Assembly (NCBI RefSeq): GCF_002865645.1
Contig: NW_020194563.1
Span: 907,483 to 971,482, forward strand
DNA: 64,000 nt
Source of the DNA: Hyaloscypha bicolor E
Lineage: Eukaryota; Ascomycota; Leotiomycetes; Helotiales; Hyaloscyphaceae
Direction of reading: 5' to 3'
Under the pieces are notes generated by a model that had not been told where the DNA came from, did not search any database, and was given only the letters and a program-made list of their open reading frames with translations. This document shows positions 1 to 13,800 of this stretch, one piece after another (the stretch's first letter is position 1; each line of letters begins with the position of its first letter). Both the position numbers and the translations under genes were made by a program.

Positions 1-74
1 TTTTTATTATATAATCTAAATCTTAAAATTATTAAAATAATATAATTTTTAATAAATAAAACTTATTATATTAT
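1..74. repeat. Left copy of 74-bp direct repeat bounding the 16-kb AT block
   Basis: This segment aligns without gaps to 15,982-16,055. Nearly all differences are C/T or G/A transitions (for example TCTAAAT against CCTAAAT), as expected of RIP-mutated copies of one sequence. The similarity stops abruptly after position 74. It may be the end of a long terminal repeat cut by the window start. The real repeat length cannot be seen. Confidence 0.6.
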
Positions 75-1490
75 ATTTAATTTCTTATTTATTTATATTT
101 ATTTTTTAAGTATTAAAAATAATAGAAAAATCCTATTTAAAATCCGAAATAATAAAATATTTAGAATTTTTTTTATTAGTTAATCTAATTTCTTTTTTAT
201 ATATTTAAAATAAAACTTATTATTTTTAAATAATTTTATTTTATATTTCTAAACTTATTTAAAAGTAATTTAAATTTACTAAGCTATATTCTTATATTAA
301 TTAATATTTATCTTTAATTATTATTTAATTTTTACTTTTATTATAAGATATTAAAAAAATTTATTATAATAAATTATATTTTAAATAAATAGCTTTTTTA
401 AATTCCGTATTATTTATTATATTCTTAAATTAATTTTTAATAAAAAAAGAAAGCTCTAAATAAAAAGCTTTAATAATTTTATAAAAGATTTTATTTTTAT
501 ATATTTTATTTTTAATAATAACTAGATTTATTAAAACTATAATAAAAGACTTATTTAGTAATAAATTATTCTTAAACTATTTTTTAATTTATATATTATT
601 TCAGAATTAATACTTTCTTATAATTTTAGACTTATAAATTACTTAGCTAAAAGCCTTTATTTATCTAATTATATAAATTATATTTAAAGTTTTTTTTCCT
701 ATTACTTTTAATAAATACTTATTTAATTTCTTAATTATTTCTAATTTAAATTTATTAAAAATAAAAAAGTAATTAATATTTTTAAAAAACTTCTTATTAA
801 AAATAATAGTTTTTTTATAATTTATAAAAAAAATATAATTAATATTCTAATATTTTTTACTAAAATAAAATTTATTATTTAAAGTTTTAGAAATAGCTAG
901 ATTTTTAGTATTATTTTTATATTAATTATAATTAATATTTTATAAAACCCGAATTATATTAATAAATCTATTATTAAAAATTAAGAAACTAAAATAAAAT
1001 AGCTATTATTAAGATTTTTATATATTAATATATTATTTTTTTAGAAATAAAACTATAATATTTCTATTTTTATTCTTAAAAGTTCTTAAATACTAAGCTT
1101 TTTAATTTATTTTAGATAATTTTTCTTATAAATATAATTATTTATATTTAGATTAATAATACTAGTTTTAGAAATAGAAACTATAATATTAAATTAAAGC
1201 TATAAATTAAAATAAAATTAATTAGAAATATAATATTTATATTTATATTATTTAATTTCCTATATTTTAAAAAAGAAATCTTATATTTCTTTATTTATTT
1301 AAATAATAAAAATATATTTCTTATTTTTAATAATTTTATAAATCTTAGTAATTAGTTTTATAATATTTTTAATATTTTATATATTAATAAAAAAAGTATT
1401 AGTAAATTATTAAATATATTTTATATAAAAAGCTTTAAAAAATCTATTATTAATTTTATAATATTCTTATTTATAAATAAGTCCTAAAAT

Positions 1491-1725
1491 ATTATTATTA
1501 TAATAAAAATATAAAATATAAAATAATATATAAAGAAAAATAGGCTTTTATAATATAAAATTATAATATATAAATAAAATATAAAATTAGAAAATAAAAA
1601 TTAATTAATTTCTAAACTAAAAAAAAAATAATAATAATATATAAATAAGTTATAAATTATAAATATCTAAAGATTATATAATTATATTATATAACTAATA
1701 AAAACAAAATTCTAATTATATATTT
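1491..1725. repeat. 230-bp direct repeat, left copy
   Basis: Matches 4,596-4,833 over about 230 bp in the same orientation, with mostly transition differences and a few small indels. The pair encloses about 3.1 kb containing two tandem arrays and a microsatellite. It could be an LTR pair of a small element or a duplicated flank. No coding sequence lies between the copies to decide. Confidence 0.6.
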
Positions 1726-1959
1726 TTTTATTTATAAGTATTTATTTCTTAAATATATTTCTAAAATAAAATTTTAAAACTTTTTTTAAAATATTATAAT
1801 AATTATAAATATTATATATTTTATCTAATATATATTTCTAGTTTTAAATTCTTATATTTCTAGTCTAATTTTTATTTAAATAAACATTAATAAATATTTT
1901 ATTTTTTATATTTAAAATTATATAAATTATATTTTAAATATTTATAAACTTTTTTTTTA

Positions 1960-2690
1960 ATATTAAATATATCTAAAATATAAAAAAACTTTCTTTTTAT
2001 TATATTATATAAATTATATCTAAAATACTAATAGTTATATATATTTTTTTAATACTAAATATATCTAAAATATAAAAAAATATTTATTAATATTAAATAT
2101 ATTTAAAATATAAGAAATTTTTTTTTTAATATTAAATTATATCTAAAATATAAAGAAATACTTTCTTTTTCTTTTTATTATATTATATAAATTATATTAA
2201 AATATTAATAAATATATACTTTTTCTTTATAATACTAAATATATTTGAAATATAAGAAAATACTTTTTTTATTATATTATATAAATTATATTAGAATATT
2301 AATAAATACTTTTTAATATTAAATATATTTAAAATATAAAGAAATATATTTTTTAATACTAAATTATATCTAAAATATAAGAAAATACTTTTTTTTTTCT
2401 TTATTATATTATATAAATTATATTAAAATATTAATAAATATTTTTTAATATAAAATATATTTAAAATATAAGAAAATACTTTTTCTAATATTAAATATAT
2501 TCGAAATATAAAAAAATATTTTCTTTAATATTAAATATATCTAAAATATAAGAAAATTCTTTTTTTTAATACTAAAATATATCTAAAATATAAGAAAACT
2601 TTTTAATACTAATATATCTAAAATATAAAGAAATACTTTTTTTAATATTAAAATTATATTTAAAATATAAAGAAATATTTTCTTTTTTAT
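1960..2690. repeat. Degenerate short tandem array
   Basis: A motif close to TAAATATATCTAAAATATAA followed by a T-rich run recurs irregularly about fifteen times, about every 40-90 bp. Some units also carry an ATTATATTATATAAATTATATT block. Copies differ by transitions and by length of the T run. This looks like an old minisatellite; no function is visible. Confidence 0.5.
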
Positions 2691-2824
2691 ATTATAGAAA
2701 TTATATATAAAGTATTATTTAAAGTATTTATTAAAAGTATTTATTAAAATATCTAAAATTATATAAAATATTTATATTAATATTTCTATTATTATTATTA
2801 TTATATAAATATTACTAGTTTTAA

Positions 2825-2895
2825 TAAAAATTAAAAATTAAAAATTAAAAATTAAAAATTAAAAATTAAAAATTAAAAATTAAAAATTAAAAATT
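2825..2895. repeat. (TTAAAAA)n microsatellite
   Basis: About ten perfect copies of the heptamer TTAAAAA in a row, followed by imperfect GAAAAAAA-rich units to about 2,980. Confidence 0.8.
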
Positions 2896-3439
2896 AGAAG
2901 AAAAAAAATTATAAATTAAAGAAAAAAACTATAAATTAGAAAAGAAAACTATAAATTAAAGAAAAAGAATTATAAATTAAAAATATAAAATTAAAATATA
3001 TATTAGAACTTTTATAATTATTATAATAATTATAAAAATTACTAGACTTAAAATTAAATAAGAAAGAAATAAAAAAGTATTAGAAATTATTAAAATTATA
3101 TATAAATATTTTCTTATATTTATTATATAGCCCTAGCTTTATATATTATATATATTATTATTTAATTAATTTATACTAGTATTTTATTATTTTTATTTAT
3201 TTAAAATAAAGATTTATATTCTTATAATTATATAATAAAAAAACTAAAAATAAAAAAAAAAAAAAGCTTTTAATATTATATAACTAATTAGAAAAAAAAT
3301 ATAAAAAAGAAAACAAAATTCTAAAAAATATAATTCTAAAATATATATAATTAAGTTTTTATTAAAATAGCTTTTTATAATAAAAAAATAAACTTTAGAT
3401 ATTAGAATAAGAAAAATCTCTATATTATATAAGCTTATT

Positions 3440-4560
3440 AATATATTAAAAATAAATACAAAAAAGCTATAAAATATTTAGCTTTATAAATAAATAAAAA
3501 AATTAAAATTAATAAAAATAGCTATTATATAATTAATATAAATATAAAGTAATTATAATTAAGTTATAAAAAAATAATCTTAAACTAATAAAGAATATTA
3601 AAATTATATAAAATTAATATAATTAAGGCTAAATCCTAAAACTAAAAGTTTAGTAAAAAATAAAGAAATAAAAAAAAAACTATATAGCTAGTAAAATTAG
3701 TAAAAATTAAAATAAATATAAAATAATTATAAAATAATTAAAATTTAGTTATAAGAAAAAAGTTTTAAACTAATAAAAAATATTATTATTATATAAATTA
3801 ATATAATTAAAACTAAATTCTAAAACTAAAAGCTTAGTAAAAAAGAAAAAAAGAAAAAAAAAAGAAAACGAAATTATAATATTTATAAAATTAGCTAAAG
3901 CTTAATATATTTAAAAATAATTATAAAAATAAATAAAAGAAAAAGTTTTAAACTAAATAGAAAAAATTATTATTATTATATAAATAATATAATTAAAACC
4001 TAAATTATAATATTTAATAAGAAAAAATGAGAAAATAAAAAAAATAAAATTATAATATTTATAAAATTAATAAAAACCAAAATAATTATAAAATAATTAT
4101 AATTTAGCTATAAAAAAAAAGTTTTAAACTAAAAAAGAATCTTATTATTATATAAATTAATAAAACTAAAGCCTAAATTATAATATTTAATAAAGAAAGT
4201 AATAAAGAAATAAAAAAAAGAAAATTAAATTATAATAAGTTATAAAATTAGTAATAATTAATATAAATATAAAATAGTAATAATTTAGATATAAAAAAAA
4301 AGTTTTAAACTAATAAAAAATATTAAAATTATATAGAATTAATATAATTAGAACTAAATTATAAAGCTTAATAAAAGAATAAAAAAATAAAAAATAAAAT
4401 TATAATATTTATAAAATTAGCTAAAGCTTAATATATTTAAAAATAGTTATAAAAATAAATAAAAAAGAAAATCTTAAACTAAATAAAATAGGTTATTATT
4501 ATTATATAAATAAAATAATTAAAGCTTAAATATAATTCTATAATTATAAGGAAAATATAT
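3440..4560. repeat. ~180-bp tandem array, six degenerate units
   Basis: A block containing TTTTAAACTAA, then an AT-rich stretch with TTATTATTATATAAATTAATATAATT, recurs with the TAAACTA anchor at about 3581, 3766, 3949, 4125, 4306 and 4475. Spacing is 169-185 bp. Units have diverged mainly by A/G and C/T changes and small indels. The period is close to the 182-bp satellite at 50.07 kb, but no clear sequence identity between the two arrays was seen. Function unknown. Confidence 0.6.
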
Positions 4561-4595
4561 AATAATAAAGCTTTAGAATATAATTTTTTTTAAGT

Positions 4596-4833
4596 TATTA
4601 TTATAATAGAAATATAAAATATAAAATAATATATAAAGAAAAATAAATTCCTATAATATAAAATTATAATATATAAATAAAATATAAAATTAAAAAATAA
4701 AAATTTATTAATTTCTAAACCAAAAAAAAAGAAAAATAATATATAAATAAGTTATAAATTATAAATATTTAGAGATTATATAACTATATTATATAACTAA
4801 TAAAAATAAAATCTCTATTATATTATATATTTT
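4596..4833. repeat. 230-bp direct repeat, right copy
   Basis: Partner of 1,491-1,725. It starts at a TTATTATTATAATA-like run and ends in a T-rich stretch, with mostly transition differences. Confidence 0.6.
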
Positions 4834-7800
4834 CTTAAAAATATACTTATTTTACTAAATAAATATTAATTACTATTTAGTAAGTATTTTATAAATATAC
4901 TTAATATTATTATTAAATTTTCCGAATTTAATATCTTTAGTTTTTTATTTTTTAGTTCTAAATATAATTAAGGAAATCTTTTTAAATAATAATATTTTTT
5001 TTAGAATAAAGAATTTCTTTTTATTTTTCTTTATTTTATTAATTTTATATTTAGTTTAATACTTAGATTTTTATTATTTATTAGAAGTTTTAGATTTAGC
5101 TTACTTTTTATTTTTATTAGATTTTTCTTATTTAATTATATTAATTTTACTAGTTTTACTAGTTCTATTAGCTTTACTAATAATTTTCTTATTAGGCTTT
5201 ATTAAATTAGCTTTATTTTTCTTAGCTAGATCTAATTAAGTTAAAACTAAAATTATAATAAAAATTTATTTTCTAAACTTATTTTAGAAAATAGAAAAAA
5301 CCTTGTTATTATAAGCTTTTTTAATTAGAATTTCGGAAATATTAAAAATATATTATTTAGTTTTAAGATTATTAGCTAATAGTAATTTAAACTTTAATTT
5401 TCTAGATTTCGAAATAGCTTTTATATACTTAAATACTTTAGTAATATCTAATTTAGTAAATATATTAGTATTTTAATATTTCTTATTTTTAATATATTCT
5501 AAAATAGTTTTATTAATTAACTAAATAGCTTTATATACTAAAGCTTTTATTTTAAAAAGAAAATATAACTTTTTATAAATATTTTTATTAAGATTATTAT
5601 AGATATTATTAATATATTAGCTAAAAGCTTTATTATATAATATAATTCTATTCTAATTTTTAATTTCTAGATTATTTATTATAGTTTTAATTTTATTAAG
5701 CTTTTTTTATTTATTTTTAGAAATACTTTTAATAATATTTTTAAATTCCCTATTATTAGCTTAATAATTCTTTAGTTTTTTCTTAGTTAATTCTAGTCTA
5801 GTTCTATTTCTAATAAAAGTTTTCTATTTTAAAAACTTATTATATATATTATTTAGCTTATTTAGAATATTTATATTAAATTTAGTAATTATAATTATTT
5901 TTTCTAGTATTAATAAGTCTTTTATAACTATTTAAGTTTTTTTAATATTTTAAACTTTAATATTATTAATTTATAGGCTTTTAATAATATTATAGCTTAT
6001 AAGAACTAGTTATTATATTTTATTAGTTTAAGAAATTTATATTTTAGCTATTTTATTATTCTTAATAAGTTATAAAAATATTATTAATATAATAATTATA
6101 GGTTATAAAATTAAAAGTTTTTAAGATTATAAAAATTTCTTTTAAGTATATTTTAAAATAAAAAATAAATTAAAATAGTTTTAAATTATATAAAAATATT
6201 ATATATATTTGAGTTTTTCTTTTTTTTTAATAAGAAAATAAAACTAAAATAATAATATATATAATAAGGAAAATAAATATAATAATTAAATATATTTAAA
6301 ATAATATAATTATAAATTAAAAATAATTATAAAAAGTAAAATATAAAATTAGGCTTTTATTATAAAAAAATATAATTAAAGAAATAATTAAAATAAATTA
6401 AACTAAATAATAATAATAAAGAAATAAAAAAGTAATATAATAGAAATATAAATATAATAATAATATTTAAAATATTAGAATATAAAAAATAATAATATAA
6501 ATTTTATAATATAAATATATTCTAATTCTTTATTTATTTAAAAATATTTCTATTAATTTAAAAAATAATATAAAAAAAGAAAAATAATATAAGAAATATA
6601 TAAAAGATAAAATATATAAATATATTAAAAATATTAAAAAAATATAAAATAAATATTAATAAAAAAGAAATTAAAATAATAAAATTAAGAAATAATTTAG
6701 AATAAAATATTACTTTTTCTAAAACTAATTTATATTTTTTCTAAAAGCTAATTATATTTATTTAGTATTTATTAAAATTAATTTTATATAATAAAAAACT
6801 ATTTAGTTAGTTAGAATTTTAAAATAAAATTTATATTTATAAAAATAATATTAAAAATATTAGAATATATAAAAAAAAAAATTATAAGATTATATAAATA
6901 AAATTTATAATACTATTATTAAATTTAAAATAATTAATATTAAAGTTAATATAAAATATAAAAAAATTAAATATCCTAAATTAGTATTAAAAATATAATA
7001 TTAAAAGTATTTTCTTAATTACTTAAATAATATTTAATAATAAGAAATAAATTAATAATAAAAAATAGTAAATTATATTAGCTTTTTAAAAAAGTAATTA
7101 GTTTTTAATAATAAAATAATATTATAATTAGAAAATAAATTCTATATAAAAAAAGTTTTTTTATATAAAACTAAGAATATATAATATACTAATTAAGTCT
7201 TAATATTAGTTTTAAGAATAATTATAATTATATTTAAAAAAAAGTAGGTTTTTTAATATAAGATAAGCTTTAAATAAATAAATTTAATTTATTTAATATT
7301 TAAGAAATTTCTAGAATTATATATTATTAAATACTTTTAGAAATATTTATTAAATTTAATAAGATTTCTTTTTTCTCTTATAAGGCTTCTAGTTTATTTA
7401 TTTTATTTATATATAATTTCTAATTAGAAAGTTTATTTAAATATTATAAGAAAACTTATAATAATAATTTAAGTTAAAATCGAGATTTATAAATATTATA
7501 ATTAAATTTTAGACTAGTATAAGTTATAAAAATAGCTAGTTAAAAAGATAAATAAAGCTTTTAAAAGATTTCTAGTTTAATAAAATATATATAAAAGATT
7601 TCTTTTCTTTTTATTTTTTTTTTATTTCTAAATATAAGTATTATTTATTATTATAATTCGAAATTAAGAATTTATAAAATAATTTCTTAATTTCCTATTT
7701 AATTTTATACTAAAAAAAATATTTTATATTTAATTTCTAAAATCTAATAATAAAATCTTATATATTAAGAATATTATTTAATAATAATAAATAAATAATA

Positions 7801-10800
7801 ATAAGAAATAAATAAATAATAATAAAGTTTATTTAATTTCTAAAATAATAATTTAATAATAATATTTTCTAAAAATTATAAATAATAATTAAAATAAAAA
7901 AATTAAAAAATATATAAAAAATTAAAAATAATAAGTTTTATTTTAGATTAAGAAAAGCTCTTATTATTAAATACTTTCTTTTAGTTTTTTATAAAGGAAA
8001 TATATTTTAATTTTTTTAATTTTAATAATTCTAGAATATATATAATAATATTAATAATTTTCTTAATTTCCTAAATATTATTTTATTTATAATACTTTAT
8101 AATTACTTTCTTTTCTAGTTCTATATTTATTTTAAAATATTTATTATTAATTTTATTTTTAGAGAAATACTAGAATTTTTTTTTTAATAAATTACTTAAA
8201 TTAATTTCTAGTATATATTTTTTAAAATATAATATTATTAAGCTTTTTTAATATATAATATCTTTTTAGTTAATTTATATATCTTACTTTATATAAGCTA
8301 AGCTAATAATATAATAGCTTTATATTTCTTAATTTATTTTAATTTATTAATTTAATATTATATATAAAAACTAGATTTTTCTTAAAAATAGGCTTTAAAT
8401 AAATCTAATAAGTAATATTAAATTACTTTTTTCTTTTTTAGTATTATTATTATTTTTTTTTTTTTAGTTTTTTTAATATTTTTTTTTTTTATTTATATTT
8501 ATTTTATATATATTTTTAGAAATATTTCTTTATTATAGACTTTATTTTATTTAAATATTTTCTAGATTAGAAAATATATTTCTATAAATAATATAGTTTT
8601 TTTATTATAAATTATATAAAAGAAAATAAATCTAGTTAGTTTATATATAATAATTTAGTTAATAAATAAAATATATAATAATAAATTTACCTAAAGCTTT
8701 TTTTTATTTATTATAAATATAATAAATATTTAAATAATTAGTTAATATTTTCTTTTAATTATATTATTTTCTTTAAAATTATAGACTAAAATAATAATTT
8801 TATTAATTTCTAGCTTATTAAATTCCTAAATTATTACTTTTTTAAATTCCGATTTATTATTTATTTTAAATTATTTAAATAAATTATATTTATAAATAAT
8901 TTCTTCCTAAATAAATTTAGTAATTTTCTTACTAATTAGGTTTTTTAAAGATTTAGCCTTAATTTATTTAAAGAAATTATTTCTAATAATAACTAATAAG
9001 TTATATTTTTTATAATCTAGTAATTTAATTATATTAATTCTAAAATAATAAAAAAGAAATATAACTTTTATTAAATATAAAATTTCTTTTTATTTTTTTT
9101 ATTTTTATATTAATAAATCTTATAAATATTAATATATTTTTATATATAATTATAATAACTTTTCTAATAATAATAGCTAGTTACTAGATAAAAAGTACTT
9201 TTTTTCCTAGTATATCTAATCTTATTATATAGCTTTTTAATAATAATTTCCTTTTATTCTTAATTATTAATAATAAATTAAGGCAAATATATTTTAGATA
9301 TTATTTTTTATAATAATTAATTTCTTATATTATAATTTAAAGCTTTTTTATTTAATTTTTAAAACTTAGCTTTAGATATTTCTTTTAATCTAGAAAATAT
9401 TATAAAATATTATATAATATTCTAGTATTATTTAAAATAGCTATTATTTAAGAAATCTAGTAAAATAATTAGATTATTAAATAAAATATAGGAATTAATA
9501 TTATTATTTATTATTTTACTAAAAATTATATATAAAAAATTATAGCCTTTATTATATAAATTTCGGATTTTATTATTTTTTAATATTATTAATTTATTTC
9601 TAGATATAATAAGGCTTTAATTATTAATTTCTAATAACTAAATATTATTATTTAAATATTTAATAAAGATTTTAAAAATCTAATTTTTTAAAATAATATT
9701 ATATAACTAAATTAGAACTATTTTCTTTATTTAAATTTTTTATTTAATAAGTATTATTCTAATAATATTAAGCTTTATTACTAATTATTTATTAATATTT
9801 TTAATATTTTTAGTATTATTTTTTTATTATAAATATTTTAATAACTTATTAGTAATAATATATTTGGTTTTCTTAATATATTTAATTTTAAAATTAAATA
9901 ACTAAATTTATACTAGCTAGTAAATAACTAAAGTTCTAGAAAAATCTATAGCTATTTTACTTAATTATATAATAAATATATTAGTATTTAGTTTAAAAAT
10001 AAAATAAATTTTATATAGTTAGAATTATATTTTCTATAAATACTTTATTAGCTTTTAATATTCTTTTTTAATAATATTATATTTTTATTTAATATTATTC
10101 TAGATTTTAGACTTATATTATATAACTTTTTTTTTCTCTTTATTATTATATTAATTAAAAGTTTTATTTTATTTATTTAGGCTAATATTTATTATTAATA
10201 TAATTATTTCCTAATTTTCTAATAAATTATAATATAATTTATAAAGTATTAAAATAGTAATAAGCTTTTCCTAAAGAATTTATATAGTTTACTTTTATTT
10301 ATTATTTTAGTTTTATATTATATCTTTTTTTATTAAATAATAAATAGGTTTAATAATAATTATAAAGTTTTTAATTTAAATATAATAATAAATAATAATT
10401 CTAATAAATACTTTATATTTAGTTATATTATTATAATATTTCTATTTTAAGATTTTAGTAATTCCTAAGCTTAAAGGGCTTTTTCTAAGTATTTTATAAA
10501 TAAAGCTAATAATAATTATATTATTATAATAGAATTATAATTTTTTTTTAATACTAGTTTTAGCTTATTTAATTTTATTTAAGATTATATTTAGGTTTTA
10601 AAAATATTTAAATATAAAATACTAAATTTTAGATAAAATAAGCTATTTATTATAATTTATATAAAGTTTCTTAATTCTAATATTATTAATAAATAATATA
10701 ATAATTTTAGGAAATAAATTCTTTAAAATAATTATAATAATTTATATAAACTATATAATAGAATTAGTAGCTTTCTAAAATAATATAATTATTCTTAATA

Positions 10801-13800
10801 ATTCTAGAAATATTATAAATATAATTAAATCTTTATTCTAAATATCTAGTATAAGTTAATTATATTTAAAAAAGAAATTAATTAGAAAAATATAAATATA
10901 TTTAATAAATTTTTTTAAGATTTTATTAATAAATAAAAATAAATTAATATTTTATAAGATTACTAAATTCATTTTTATACTAGTATTAATTAGTTTATAA
11001 ATTCTAATAATTTTTTTTATAATTAAAAATTATAAATTTTAGTAAAATTTATTATATTTCTTAAAAATTCTATAATTTAAATATTCTAATAATTTTTTTA
11101 TTATTACTAGTACTAGAGCTTTAGAATATAGGAAATTCTTTTTTATTAGGCTTTATATTTAATAGTCTTAATTAGAATAAATAAATTAATATTTTTATAA
11201 ACTTTTCTTATTTCTTTCTAATTAAATATAATTATATTTTCTTAATTAATTATTAATTTTCAAAATATAACTAGTTTTTTTTTAGAGCTAGTTATTAATA
11301 TTTAATTATTTTAGGTATTCTAAAATAAATTATAAATCTTTTAAAATAGCTAATATTTTTAGTAAAAAATAATTCTTATATTTCTTAATATACTTTTATA
11401 AATATTCTTTAGTTTTAGATTTCTTAAATTAGTTCGAATATTTACTAAGGCTTTTTTTAGTTTTATTATTAGTATTTATTAATTAAATATTTATATATTC
11501 CTATAACTAAAAATAAACTATAATTATTAATTTTTTTTTTTAAAAATTATAATTATTTTCTTTAATATTTTTTTTATTTAATTTTTAGAATTTATAACTT
11601 TCTTATTTAGCTTTTTCCTAATTAGATATAGAAAATATTTTTTTATCTAGTATTTTAATATATTTTTTTTAAACTTTTATATATTTTAGAATTCTTTCTA
11701 GTTTTAGGTTTAATATTTCTTAGTTTTAGAAATATATTTTTTTATTATTAAGAAATATTATTTTATTTTTTCTTTAGAAATATCTTTATTTAATATTCTT
11801 TTTTTTTATTTTTTATTAAATCCGGAATAACTTTTAATAATACTTTAATTAAAGCCTTTTTTATTTTAATTTTTTTAAAAATATTATTAATTTCCTAAAT
11901 TCCTAAACCTAAAATAAAAGAATTTATAAAAAATTCTAGTATTTTTTTATTTTTTCTAATATTATTATTAGTTATAATATTAGAATTTTTTTTTTCTTTA
12001 TTTTTAGTTTCCTATTTTATATTACTTAATTTTTTAATTCTAAAAGCTTAGTACTTTTTAAGCTATTATTTTTTTTTATTTTCTAATATTTTTTAAAAAT
12101 AAAATAATTATAATAATATAAGTATTCTAGTTATTTTTAGATTTAATAAACTTTTTATTTTATAAACTATTATTTTTATATATAATATTTATTTTTATTT
12201 TTATTAAGAATAATTAATTAAATAAGATTTTTAGAACTTTTTTAATTAAGAAAAATATATTTTTATATTTTACTTTATTTATAATTTTAGTTCTAAACTT
12301 TATTATTTCTATAAATTTAAATTTAGCTTTAATAATAATAAATATTTAATAATCTATAATATTATATATTATTTTACTAATATTTCTAAAAATCTTTTTA
12401 GAAAAAATATTAATTTTAGTTCTAATATTAATTATTCTTTTATATTTAATATTTTCTTAAGATCCTTAAAATATAAATTAGAAATATAATTATTATATAA
12501 TATATTTATAAGCTAGTAATATTCGAATATTAATACTATTACTTTTAAATTAAATAATTCTATTAATATTAAATATCTAAATTAATATTTCTAATTTTTT
12601 AAATATTTTATTTATTATATAAGCTATAATTACTAGTTTTATAAATCTTCTAGTATATTTAATTATATTTAATATAATAGTATTTCTTATTTATAAAATA
12701 ATAAAATAAGAAATATTATTCTTAATTTATTAATTCTAAAATATAATAACTAGATCTAGTATTTTTAAAATATTAATAAATATTTTTATTTTTTTTAAGT
12801 TTTTAGAAATAAAATAATTACTTTTTTTTAGTAATCTTATTAAAATATTATTAATTTTAGGAATCTTATACTTATTATAATTAAAAATATATTAAGTTCT
12901 TAATTTATTTAATTTATTTCCGGAAATATTAATATTTATATTTTTAGCTAGGTTATTTTCTTATTTATTATTTCTTAAAATAATATTCTTTTAGTTTTTT
13001 ATATAAAATAACTTTTTTTTTATTTTAGCTTATTTTTAGAAAACTTTTTTAGTTATTTCTATTTCTTTTTTCTTTTTCTTTAATAAGAAACCTATTATAA
13101 TATTAATAGAAATACTATTTATAACTAAATTTTAGTATTATTTATTAATTCTAGAATCTAAAATATTAGTAATTTTAATATAATTTCTTTTAAAATAAAG
13201 TAATTATTTAGATTTCCTAAATATAATTTATTTATTTTTATATATAAATTCCGGTTAGCTAGTTTCTTTTTCTCTTTTTTATTTAGTAAATTAGGTATTA
13301 TTTATTAATCTTTAGATATTTTTAGTTTAAATATTTAAGTTATAATTAAATTCTTTTCTTTAAATTTAGGAAATAATTTAGTTAAATTACTAGTATTTAT
13401 TAATAAAAAAAAAGAAAATATTTTTTTATTTAGCCTTAAATAACTTTTCATATTATTTTTTATTAAATTAATAAGTATATTTATAATTTATAAGTTCTTT
13501 TATTAATAAATAATAAAACTAAAAAATATAAATATATTTTAGATTAATATTATTATTTTTATTTCTATTATAATACTTATAATAAATTTATTTTTTTAGT
13601 TCTAGATTTATATTATAAGTTATATTAATTTAAATAATGTTTTCTAATTATATTTAAAACTAATTTTCTCTAAAATATAATTATTTAGATTCTTTATTTA
13701 TTTTAGTTTAATTATTATAGCTATTATAATATTTTTTATATTCTTTATTATAACTTCTAATATATTTTTTTTAAAAACCCGAATTATATTTATTAGGCTA

